Source: Arthrobacter rhizosphaerae
GTDB lineage: Bacteria; Actinomycetota; Actinomycetes; Actinomycetales; Micrococcaceae
Length of the DNA: 64,000 nt
NCBI RefSeq assembly: GCF_023062595.1
Contig: NZ_JALLAN010000012.1
Coordinates: 1-64,000 of the forward strand
Direction of reading: 5' to 3'
Shown here: in pieces, positions 1-7,215 of the stretch
How positions within the stretch are numbered: position 1 is the stretch's first letter
Layout: every line of letters begins with the position of its first letter
Translations under genes and position numbers: made by a program
Notes under the pieces: generated by a model
What the model saw: the letters and a program-made list of their open reading frames with translations, nothing else
What the model was told of the DNA's origin: nothing
Database searches by the model: none

Positions 1-213
1 GCGGAACGGCTCCTCTACGGAGGCGACTGGCCGATGTCGATCGCCGCTGGTGGATATCGACGCGTTTTCGACTCGCTCAGCTCGATTGTGTCTGCCTGGC
101 CAGCCCAAGCCCAAGAGCAGTTCTGGTGGGGGACGGCCGCGAGCATCTACCAGGTGTCAGAATCCAACAGAAACGGCATCGACGGTGATGTCGGCCGAGG
201 CTATGTTAGTTGA
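1..213 (+). CDS. Amidohydrolase family 2 (lactonase-type), C-terminal end only
   Basis: The reading frame is open from base 1 and ends at TGA 211-213, so only the last 70 residues are seen. They contain GGDWP, the usual last metal-site region of amidohydrolase_2 proteins (normally G-S-D-W-P), followed by the typical tail with W-W-G-T-A-A-x-I-Y. Proteins of this family include L-fucono- and L-rhamnono-lactonases that open sugar lactones in the cytoplasm. The next gene, 42 bases on, is a deoxysugar mutarotase. I infer that both serve L-fucose or L-rhamnose oxidation; which sugar cannot be read here. The start lies outside the window. Confidence 0.75.
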   Translation, partial: AERLLYGGDWPMSIAAGGYRRVFDSLSSIVSAWPAQAQEQFWWGTAASIYQVSESNRNGIDGDVGRGYVS

Positions 214-255
214 CTAAGAATCAACCTGAACGTACGAAGAGGAACCGGAGACAGC

Positions 256-582
256 ATGCAGCGTGTGGCACAAAGAATCGATCTGCCGCGATCAAACCAG
301 GAGGAATACCTACGGCTTCACCGAGCCGTATGGCCGGAGGTAGAAGCCACCCTCACCCACGCGGGTATCCGTAACTACAGCATCTTCCTGGTCGACGAAC
401 ATCTCTTTGCCTACTTCGAGGTGGACGACGCAACGTCACTCTCAGAAGCATCCGCGGCTATCGCACAGGACCCCAAGACGCAGCAGTGGTGGACACTCAC
501 CGACCCGCTGCAACGCCGCCTGGAAGGAACACCCGACGGCGAACAGTGGCTCACGCTCAAGGAAATCTGGCACCTCGACTAA
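256..582 (+). CDS. rhaM: L-rhamnose/L-fucose mutarotase (RhaM family)
   Basis: The 108-residue product has the full length of the RhaM (DUF718) family, which interconverts the alpha and beta anomers of a 6-deoxyhexose in the cytoplasm. Tyr18 and His22, in the motif EYLRLHRAVWPEV, fall at the positions of the catalytic Tyr and His of the E. coli enzyme, and the C-terminal QQWWTLTDPLQ segment is typical. GGAG lies seven bases before the ATG. The gene follows the lactonase fragment by 42 bases on the same strand, so it is probably the distal gene of a deoxysugar operon. In actinobacteria the same family also works on L-fucose, so the substrate is open. Confidence 0.85.
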   Translation: MQRVAQRIDLPRSNQEEYLRLHRAVWPEVEATLTHAGIRNYSIFLVDEHLFAYFEVDDATSLSEASAAIAQDPKTQQWWTLTDPLQRRLEGTPDGEQWLTLKEIWHLD

Positions 583-894
583 AGGCCTGCCGAAAATCCG
601 CTTTTCATCGCGGAACGGGAGTTCTCTCATCTACTAAGGTGCGGAGTCTCGGGATGGGTTCCCTCGGGCGGCTGCCGGAACAACCACTTCAACGCTCCGT
701 ATCAGGGCGCTTCCACCTCCCTGGACGACGACAATTTTGTCCGAATATTGGATCTCCTCAGAATGGGCTCGGTCCCCGCTTACTCCGTGCCGCGCTCTAC
801 GAGGCATTGGCTCTGGGGAAGTGACCGCCGCCAGCCAACAAACGAACTTCCACGGCCAAGATGGGCATAGCGACCGGCGGCGCGGAGCCTCTTC
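583..894. other. Intergenic, no gene recognised
   Basis: Several short frames are open here on both strands, but none has a ribosome site, consistent codon use or a recognisable motif. No clear terminator follows rhaM. Confidence 0.5.
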
Positions 895-1092
895 GTGCAG
901 GTCGACCCGGCAGAGACAGGGCGGATAGAGGATATGACCGTGAACGCGGAAGCGCGCCTTGACGAAGCCCGGCAGCACCAGTGGCTAGGAGAGGTCAAGG
1001 CCCTGGAGGAAAGCCTCGTGCACCTTCGGCGCCGACGCAATGAAGTGGAAGCTTCACCGTCACCGGCCGGTGTTTCTGACGTGCGGCCTTGA
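895..1092 (+). pseudogene. C-terminal remnant of a recombinase-type protein
   Basis: The frame encodes a charged helical stretch, with RIEDMTVNAEARLDEA followed by WLGEVKALEESLVHLRRR. This resembles the C-terminal tails of tyrosine recombinase/integrase proteins of actinobacterial mobile elements, where a pattern like LGEV-x-gL-x-x-SL is common. The same frame is closed by a stop about 25 bases upstream (868-870), and no recombinase core is found in any frame before it. I read it as debris of a lost element. The family assignment is from memory of the pattern and is only moderately sure. Confidence 0.35.
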
Positions 1093-1540
1093 CGGACCTG
1101 CTGGCCAGGCCAGCGTGGCTGGTCGGGAGTACGATTGCTCGCTGGCTGCAGAGGGAAGGACAATAAGGGGTAGGACTGATGAGGCCAAATGCTGAAGGAG
1201 GGTTCGATGGATTTCTTCTTCCCGTCGTTTCTGCCTTGGGCTTTCGTAACCGGAGTGGGGCGTTGCATACGTCCTTCTCCGCGAGGACGCCGACAGAATT
1301 GACAGGCCGGCCCGGTCTGGGGCGCTCGGCGCGGCATGGCCGTCGTCGTCGTAGCGATACTGATCTTCTTGATGCTCGGCATCCCTCCTTTCTCCAGATA
1401 ATTCTGCTTCCATAGCGAGAGTCGCAGTGCAGTGCCGCGCCTCGTCAGGGTCCTAGGGCCAGGCAGGTGAGTGCGCGTAAGCAAGAGCTGATTAGTGTGG
1501 CAGCAGCCAACTGATCGGTAACAGGCCGGCGGGGAGCCGA
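1093..1540. other. Intergenic, probably mobile-element debris
   Basis: No coding frame with plausible start and codon use is seen. A GCTGGCC-A-GGCCAGC dyad lies near 1100-1114. The right edge at 1541 is the point where similarity to the second ligase remnant begins. Confidence 0.4.
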
Positions 1541-1693
1541 TTGACAAGTGCAGTGAAGGAAACCGTCCCATTTGGGTTCGAAGAGCAGAGGACCCGGCAA
1601 AGCGCCGGCGTCCGGGATCCGCTCCACAGCCTTGGCCAAAGCCAAGGCAACAGGAGGATGCAGCCCAACAGGGATTCCCTGGTACTCCATCAC
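1541..1693 (-). pseudogene. ATP-dependent DNA ligase, N-terminal remnant (copy A)
   Basis: Reading the minus strand from ATG at 1693 gives PPVALALAKAVERIPDAG and then FEPKWDGF. K-W-D-G is nucleotidyltransferase motif I, whose lysine takes the AMP in ATP-dependent DNA ligases of actinobacteria. The homology stops two to six codons after this motif; the frame then runs into unrelated sequence, so no ligase domain can fold. A second remnant at 13420-13567, on the same strand, breaks at the same codon and shares the junction sequence. The piece is too short to be functional. Confidence 0.65.
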
Positions 1694-1803
1694 AGTTCCG
1701 TTGCTTCTGCCTCCAGCCGAGCGGGTCCAAGGTTCAAACCCCTACACCAGATACGTACCCCACGGTTCCAGACTTATGCGGCCGGGGAACCTGACATCGT
1801 GGC

Positions 1804-2355
1804 GTGGTTCTTTTCAGCCGGGACGACACACATCTACTGTGCGATGCCGCGCTGGAGAACTTCGACCCGAACATGGCCTTTTTTGCGACGCTCCGGCCCG
1901 ACGCCTTCGAGCCTGCCCTGGCCGAGATGCTGACCAAAAACAAGCAGCTGCGGGAGGTGACCGACGTGAAGTCTCTCGACTGGGAGGAAGGCGCCTACGT
2001 GATGGTGCTGGACAGCTACCGACAGGCAGTGGATATGAGGGCACGCATCCGCAGGCACTGGACCGCCAACAAGCACTTCGACCGGCTCCTGTGGGGCCAC
2101 AAGCACCAGTCGGTCCTCTCAGTCAATTCCTTCCGGGCCCTGGACACGACCAGGATCCTTACCGCGAAGACCATCAACGCCGACCGGCTCGAGCGCAGGC
2201 TCGTGAAAAACTTCCCACCGGACTACCTGCTCAACCGCATCGAGGGCGGAAAGCTGAGCGCTGTACGTGGGGCATTTATCGCCACTGAGGTCAAACGTCG
2301 GCAGCTGTTGTTGAGTCGGGATTTTGAAGTGCCCGAGAACTGTAGGGGTGACTAA
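1804..2355 (+). CDS. Hypothetical protein (183 residues)
   Basis: The frame from GTG 1804 has strong GC3-rich codon use over its whole length and no competing frame with similar quality. The product is soluble and mixed helical, with no signal peptide, membrane span or motif that I recognise; residues 80-115 are rich in aromatic and basic residues (RRHWTANKHFDRLLWGHKHQ). A stop lies nine bases before the GTG, and no clear ribosome site is present, so the start could be displaced by a lesion and the gene may lack a few N-terminal residues. It sits 110 bases from the broken ligase start, facing away from it. Function unknown. Confidence 0.55.
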   Translation: MVLFSRDDTHLLCDAALENFDPNMAFFATLRPDAFEPALAEMLTKNKQLREVTDVKSLDWEEGAYVMVLDSYRQAVDMRARIRRHWTANKHFDRLLWGHKHQSVLSVNSFRALDTTRILTAKTINADRLERRLVKNFPPDYLLNRIEGGKLSAVRGAFIATEVKRRQLLLSRDFEVPENCRGD

Positions 2356-2558
2356 GCAGCAGGTCAGAAGATGCCTACTCCGACGCCACGAGGAATTGGA
2401 CCGGGACTCCGTCGTGCGGATTGACGACGTCGTCGGGACCGACGCCGGGAGCGGGACCACCGAAGGGCACGTGGCGCGGATCGAGGCGTTCGTTGGCGGA
2501 GGATGAATTGGCAGAATCGCCGCATGTAAGAACGCAGTAAGTCCCTGCCTGATCAGCG

Positions 2559-2602
2559 CAGTGCAGGCGACTTCTGACATTCAGTGCAAGCGACTCCTGA
2601 AA
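2559..2602. repeat. Tandem 21-base repeats, IS-end-like
   Basis: Two copies of CAGTGCA(G/A)GCGACT(T/C)CTGA occur at 2559-2579 and 2582-2602, 23 bases apart, followed by ATGACAG. Read on the minus strand they begin TGTCATTTTCAGGAGTCGC, the style of an IS21-family terminus with repeated transposase-binding sites. No transposase gene is adjacent, so this would be a solo end. Confidence 0.4.
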
Positions 2603-2815
2603 ATGACAGATTTTTCATGGTGGGGGAGTGGCCCAAAGTTGTAGCGGTGGGGGACCGCCTGAATCCGCCGGTCGGCTTACGGGCACCCGCGGGGAGCGAC
2701 AACGCGCACCAATGTCTGAAGCCGTACCGAAAGTTGTCTCCGTGACGGGGGATTGCGGCGGCAGTTTTGGGACAACTTACGGGACAGTCACATTACTCAT
2801 CCCTTGGACCGTATC
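2603..2815. other. Noncoding stretch with further IS-end-like fragments
   Basis: The segment carries GTGGGGGAGTGGCCC at 2619-2633, resembling the start of the repeat at 2816, and GGGACAACTTACGGGACAG near 2769-2787. No supported gene. Confidence 0.35.
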
Positions 2816-2868
2816 GGTGGGGGAGCGGTCCCCTTAGACTGTCCCCATACCAAGGAAATGGAACACCC
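2816..2868. repeat. TGTCCC/AAGGAAATGG repeat, copy 1
   Basis: The segment holds GGGGGAGCGGTCCCC, then ACTGTCCCC and ACCAAGGAAATGGAACACC. The same order of blocks recurs at 15134-15186 and 16379-16432. The outer arms are partly complementary (GTCC near the left, GGAAC on the right), less perfectly than in copy 2. Confidence 0.45.
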
Positions 2869-2921
2869 TGGCGGCCTTGGGAGTCGGCTGTCCTATACTC
2901 TGATTTCCTTGGGGGTGGTTC

Positions 2922-3299
2922 GTGGACGTTATGGCGGTGGCGGGCGGCAAGGGGACGTTGCGTTTGCACACCCACGGGTTGCTTGACCTTCTCTGGGTTC
3001 CCGGGGCAATTCTTGAAGCTGAAGATGCAGCAGAGGCGTTGGCTGCAACCATGCGCCTAAGCGCGGGGCGACGCCTTGGGCTGATTATGGAAATTGTCGG
3101 CGTCACCCTGGAAGCGGGGGCCCGCCGTCAATTACGGGCGCTGCGTTTCGTTTCAGCCGTGGCGGTGGTGGGAGCAACGGACGTTGATCGCGTCGTCGCT
3201 GCTTCCATCACGCGAGGAAACCCTTGCCCTCACGGGTTCTTCTTAGCCAGATCCGAAGCCATCGAATGGCTCCGAGGACGCCCGGCCATTTCCTGTTGA
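2922..3299 (+). CDS. DUF7793 (STAS-like) protein
   Basis: The 125-residue product has a beta strand/alpha pattern of an anti-anti-sigma-like fold: an N-terminal strand pair (GTLRLHTHGLLDLLWVPGA), a central segment IMEIVGVTLEAGARRQLRA, and a C-terminal FFLARSEAIEWLRG that is typical of actinobacterial DUF7793 proteins. GTG 2922 is preceded by GGGGGTGG, and TATACT at 2894-2899 could be a -10 box. The end overlaps the tail of the convergent phosphatase gene by 70 bases. Family members are thought to be related to SpoIIAA/STAS regulators; I infer a role in stress signalling with the neighbouring phosphatase, without direct proof. Confidence 0.65.
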   Translation: MDVMAVAGGKGTLRLHTHGLLDLLWVPGAILEAEDAAEALAATMRLSAGRRLGLIMEIVGVTLEAGARRQLRALRFVSAVAVVGATDVDRVVAASITRGNPCPHGFFLARSEAIEWLRGRPAISC

Positions 3300-4510
3300 T
3301 GGCCGTCACCACTGTTGTCCCGTTCAGAGGATGTCCGCTGGATGGCGATCGCGGTGACATCGTCCTGGGCGTTGCCTGATCCAACGAGCCGGGCTACTTC
3401 AGCCATTACCTTTTCTGGGGTGCCGGCGGCCCGGACCAGGGATGCGATCTCGGGCAGGGCTGCGAGGGTCCCGTCGTAGAGGTCAAGGACACCGTCGGTG
3501 ACGGAGATCAGGGTGTCACCGGGATGCAGCAGGGAATGCTGTTGTTCCCAGGACCCGGGGGCGGCGATTCCCAGCGGCAGGCCGCTGGTTGCAAGCCTTT
3601 GTTCTGTGCCGTCGGCCCTGATGATGAGGGTGAGGCCGTGCCCGGCGTCGACATATTCCAAGTCACCGGTCCCCGGGTTGAGGGTGGCGTGAAGGACGGT
3701 GGCGAAGAAGCCGGTGGCGGACAGGTCTTTTTGTAGCGCCCGGGTTGCTTCATCCAGTGCTCGGGCAGGTTTGTTGCCCGAGGCTGCGTTGAAGGCCTGG
3801 CGGACGGTGGCGGCGATGATGGCTGCTCCGGCGCCTTTGCCCATGATATCGGCGAGGGTGAATTCGATGTTGCCGGAGCCGGTGGTGGTCCAGGAGTAGT
3901 AGTCTCCGCCGACACCGCGCTTGGGCAGGCAGATCCCGGCGATCTCGTATTCGGGGGACCCCGGCCGCGATGTCGGGAGCAATCCTTGTTGGACGAGGGC
4001 TGCGTGGTCCTGTTCCGCGGAGTCCTGGACTTCCCGCTCTGCCCACTGAGCCATTTCTTCCAGGAGCTCGCGTTCGCCGGGGGAGAGGTCTCGTGGTTTG
4101 GTGTCGAACAGGCATAGGGAACCGACCCGGTGCCCGTCCCCGACACTCAACGGGCGCCCGGCGTAGAAGCGGATGCCGAAGCCTCCGGTCACCTCGGGTT
4201 TCCAGGAGAAGCGGTCATCCTGGGTGGCATCGGGAACGACGAGCAGTGCCTGCTGCCGGATGGTGACGTCGCAGAAACTGTCGTTGCGGTCCACCACTGT
4301 GTGTCCGGGGACCTGGGGGGACAAAGAAAAGAGCCGGTTCTCATCCAGCAGGGTAACCGCGGCGCCCTGAACGTCGAAGAGTTCCCTGGCGAGCCTGGTG
4401 ATGCGGTCAAAGCGTTCCTCGGGGGCTGAATCCATCAGGTGGAGGGCTGCGAGGGCGCGGACACGTTCACGCTCCGTCTCGTTGGATTGGTCCATGGGAC
4501 AGTTGTTCAT
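3230..4510 (-). CDS. GAF domain, SpoIIE-type PP2C phosphatase (RsbU-like)
   Basis: Residues 15-160 form a GAF sensor domain (DSAPEERFDRITRLARELF, FCDVTIRQQ, FYAGRPLS, GSLCLFDTKP). Residues 190-390 form a SpoIIE PP2C phosphatase domain with metal-binding aspartates in GVGGDYYSW, LADIMGKG, VDAGHG and ISVTDGVLDLYD. Such enzymes dephosphorylate STAS anti-anti-sigma proteins and so release alternative sigma factors. I chose ATG 4510 because GGAG stands seven bases before it; an upstream in-frame ATG at 4588 has no ribosome site. The last 30 residues are a basic tail that overlaps the convergent DUF7793 gene. STAS-like partners exist at 2922 and 12711. Confidence 0.85.
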   Translation of the reverse strand: MNNCPMDQSNETERERVRALAALHLMDSAPEERFDRITRLARELFDVQGAAVTLLDENRLFSLSPQVPGHTVVDRNDSFCDVTIRQQALLVVPDATQDDRFSWKPEVTGGFGIRFYAGRPLSVGDGHRVGSLCLFDTKPRDLSPGERELLEEMAQWAEREVQDSAEQDHAALVQQGLLPTSRPGSPEYEIAGICLPKRGVGGDYYSWTTTGSGNIEFTLADIMGKGAGAAIIAATVRQAFNAASGNKPARALDEATRALQKDLSATGFFATVLHATLNPGTGDLEYVDAGHGLTLIIRADGTEQRLATSGLPLGIAAPGSWEQQHSLLHPGDTLISVTDGVLDLYDGTLAALPEIASLVRAAGTPEKVMAEVARLVGSGNAQDDVTAIAIQRTSSERDNSGDGHQQEMAGRPRSHSMASDLAKKNP

Positions 4511-5025
4511 CGTCGTCTCCACACCGCTTGATCCCCCTGAAGCAGCCGGTCGCTCTCCTCGTTGTGGACAGCCACGGACCCGCAACACTGTTTGACAAAT
4601 GTAGCAGGGGACGTGACAGGTGTGACTGAGTCTCCGGCTGGTTGGTCCTCAGGGGTCATCCCACTAGTTGCCGGTGTCCTGCCGTTTGTAACTGAGGAGA
4701 TCCAGGGGCCTTGGCGATGGTTGCTCAGACCTTTTCGGGGAGCGGCCGGGACCGGGAAGAGGAAAGTATGTTTTGCGTCTTGCCAAGCTGTTGCTAAGCA
4801 GCCTTAGTATTGTATGTGGCCGAGGGTCTTTAGAGGGGGAATCCCTGGCGCGCGCGTGGCTTCGCGGGCGTACCCGGTCCGCATGGGCAGCGGTGCCCGA
4901 GCCAACGTCGCTGAATCTGGGAAACACCGGTCGCGCCTTTGGGGAGCGGTCCGGCACCATGCGGGCGGTGAAGCCTCTCTGACCCGCACAACTAACGCCA
5001 GAAATGAAGCATCCAAGGAGACATC
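4511..5025. other. Intergenic between divergent genes
   Basis: No gene is supported. The segment must hold the promoters of the phosphatase (minus) and PRC-barrel gene (plus); TTGCCA at 4779 and TAGTAT near 4805 are a poor match at 19-base spacing, and I do not call them. Confidence 0.4.
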
Positions 5026-5811
5026 ATGTTTGCCAAGGAGAATATTGACCGTCTGCTGAATGCGGGCGGGAACGTCCTGGGCGCCGAGGGGGAGAAGATC
5101 GGTTCCGTCGGCCAGGTATACGTCGACGATGAGAACGGCGAGCCGACCTGGGTGACAGTAAAAACCGGACTGTTCGGAACCTCGGAATCGTTCGTACCGC
5201 TTGAAGGTGCACGCACTGAAGGCAACGACATCGTCGTCCCGTACGGCAAGGACAAGGTCAAAGACGCGCCCCGGATTGAATCCGATGGGCATCTCGAGCC
5301 CGCGGAAGAAGACCGGCTTTATGCCTACTACGGGATTGGCCGCGGGACCCGCACGGATGCCACGCGTGGTGCCGGGATGGATTCCTCCGATGACCGGATG
5401 GATACGGTCGGGCGGGACACCTCGGGGCAGATGACCGATGATGCGATGACCCGGTCCGAGGAACGGCTGAACGTGGGCACCGAACGGCAGGAAGCCGGGC
5501 GGGCCAGGTTGCGTAAGTACGTCACCACCGAAAACGTCACACAGACCGTCCCGGTCGAGCGTGAGGAAGTCCGCATCGAACGCGAACCCATCACGGACGA
5601 AAACCGGGGCGCGGCGATGTCCGGACCCGATATCAGCGAGGACGAACACGAAGTGACTCTCCATGAGGAGCGTCCGGTGGTGGAGAAGGAGACCGTACCG
5701 GTTGAACGGGTCCGACTCGATAAGGACACCGTGACCGAAAACGTCACCGTTGACGAGGACGTGCGGAAGGAACGGATCGAAACCGACGGGACGGACGACA
5801 CCCGACGATAG
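5026..5811 (+). CDS. PRC-barrel and DUF2382 (YsnF/AvaK) stress protein
   Basis: Residues 1-90 are a PRC-barrel domain (LGAEGEKIGSVGQVYVDDENGEP, FVPLEGA, VVPYGKDKVKDAP). After a low-complexity linker of about 55 residues, residues 150-255 form a DUF2382 domain: alternating charged strands with the repeated signature R-Y-V-T-T-E and VPVEREEVRIEREPI, then LHEERPVVEKETVPVERVRL. AAGGAG lies eight bases before the ATG. Proteins of this architecture are common in Arthrobacter and other actinobacteria and are linked to general stress; the biochemical role is unknown. The phosphatase and STAS-like genes nearby fit a stress-response neighbourhood. Confidence 0.85.
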   Translation: MFAKENIDRLLNAGGNVLGAEGEKIGSVGQVYVDDENGEPTWVTVKTGLFGTSESFVPLEGARTEGNDIVVPYGKDKVKDAPRIESDGHLEPAEEDRLYAYYGIGRGTRTDATRGAGMDSSDDRMDTVGRDTSGQMTDDAMTRSEERLNVGTERQEAGRARLRKYVTTENVTQTVPVEREEVRIEREPITDENRGAAMSGPDISEDEHEVTLHEERPVVEKETVPVERVRLDKDTVTENVTVDEDVRKERIETDGTDDTRR

Positions 5812-6300
5812 CCCGGAAGATCACGAATCCATGGTTACAGCGCCTTCTTTTCGGAACCCGGGGGTCTTGATCCGTCAAAGGATGGCAGGTAGTGATCTAA
5901 GTATCTTCACTAACTGAATTGACCGTCTCCCGTAGGCGCGTCATGCCGGCAGGTGGGGTGGCACGAGTGGCTCTGGTACTACCGGGGCCACTCTGTCGTG
6001 TAAACGGGCCTGCGGTTCGGCAGGAGTCACGCCCTGGCGGGGCCAAGGAGGTCCCAGTGTTGGCGTCCACGGCGATGCTCAAGCCAGGTCGCAGGCAGAG
6101 AGAGTAAAAGGGTTCGTCCGGTTGAGGCCTACCGGTCCACGGGACGGGTTCGGTCCCTCTGACGGCGTAAGCATCCAAAAGCCAATGGGAGGACCGGTTT
6201 CAGTGCATTACGAGAATCTCGGCAGAGACCTCTCGCCACAGCGGTTGATGCGTGTTGTGATGGCTGGAGGTATCCACGGGTCGTCCCCTTCAACGGAGTA
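5812..6300. other. Intergenic, no gene recognised
   Basis: Short open frames on both strands lack ribosome sites and motifs. No T-rich hairpin follows the DUF2382 gene. Confidence 0.4.
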
Positions 6301-6928
6301 ATGGTGAGGAACAAGAAGCACAACCTCGGAACGCATGACCTTCCCGGCCTGCCGGACGCGATCCTCTTGATTAGTGTGTTCTCGTCGGTGGCGAAATCCT
6401 TGCGGGAGACAGGGGAGGCTGTCCGCCGGTTGGACAGGACGTTGGTCCCACGTGGTGGCGGCCGGCCGGTGGGCACCGCGGACGTTGTCTTTGGCGGCCT
6501 GTCTGGTGCTGCCAATAAAAGCAGGCTCTGGTTCGCGGTGGCAGGGGTGATGGCTCTGCGAAAGGGCCGGGCACGACGGGCCGCAGCGCATGGCCTGATC
6601 GCGCTCACGGCGGCTTCGACGATGAACGCGGTACTCAAGAGAATGCTGCCGTCCCGGCCGAGGCCGGAGCATCTGGGTTTTCTCCGGTTCGCCCATCCTG
6701 AATCGGATAGTTCCTCACTGCCCTCTGGCCATTCGGGCGTCCGCCTCTGCTTTCCTCACCGGCGTGGCCTTGGTAAGTCCGGGATGGGGTGCAGCCGTTC
6801 TTCCGGTCGCTGCGGGTGTGGCCTACTCCCGTGTGCACACCGGCGCGCACTGGCCCTCGGATGTCCTGCTTGGTTCGGGAGTCGGTGTTCTAGCAGCGGT
6901 ACTGACAAAAGGCTGGGGGCCCGACTGA
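6301..6928 (+). pseudogene. PAP2-family phosphatase, frameshifted
   Basis: The first part (6301-6735) encodes a PAP2 membrane-phosphatase start with AANKSRLWF, the motif KRMLPSRPRP and then SLPSGHS. Directly after it the frame is lost: the continuation ASAFLTGVALVSPGW and the third motif SRVHTGAHWPSDV are read one base later and end at TGA 6926-6928. One surplus G in the GGG at 6735-6737 explains the shift. All three active-site motifs of the family (KX6RP, PSGH, SRX5HX3D) are therefore present but split over two frames. Either the gene is a recent pseudogene or the base is a sequencing error. No slippery heptamer or partner structure suggests programmed shifting. Confidence 0.8.
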
Positions 6929-7215
6929 ACAGTCTCAGCGGGTTTTTGAAGCTCCTGGGTAAGAACGCATCCAGGAGATCCACCGATGGGTCCATTGGAT
7001 TGGTCCGCGCCGCACGGAGGCCGACGGCTGGTGCAGCACCAGCTGCGGTTATCCCGCTTCCCATCGCGTCCCATATGCAAGGAAGTGGGATGCCCGAGGC
7101 GGAGACGATGGGGCGGTTCCCCGGGTGGGTTGTGCAGAGCCTTCGTTCCGGACTGGGTGTTCTGCTGGCTCGTTCTTCAACTTAGGCGTATCGCCGTGGG
7201 CTGGCTCTGTACGTT

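Noticed and set aside
780..1730. Long minus-strand open frame of 316 codons
   Set aside because: Composition is that of a GC-rich shadow frame (many Arg, Ser, Pro), no ribosome site, and it crosses the start of the ligase remnant, which is read in another frame.
1728..1750. GGTTCAAACCCCTACACCA looks like the 3' end of a tRNA
   Set aside because: The T-stem does not pair and no acceptor, D or anticodon arms fit upstream.
6735..6740. Programmed frameshift in the PAP2 gene
   Set aside because: No slippery heptamer, stop-codon context or downstream structure is evident; a simple base insertion explains it.
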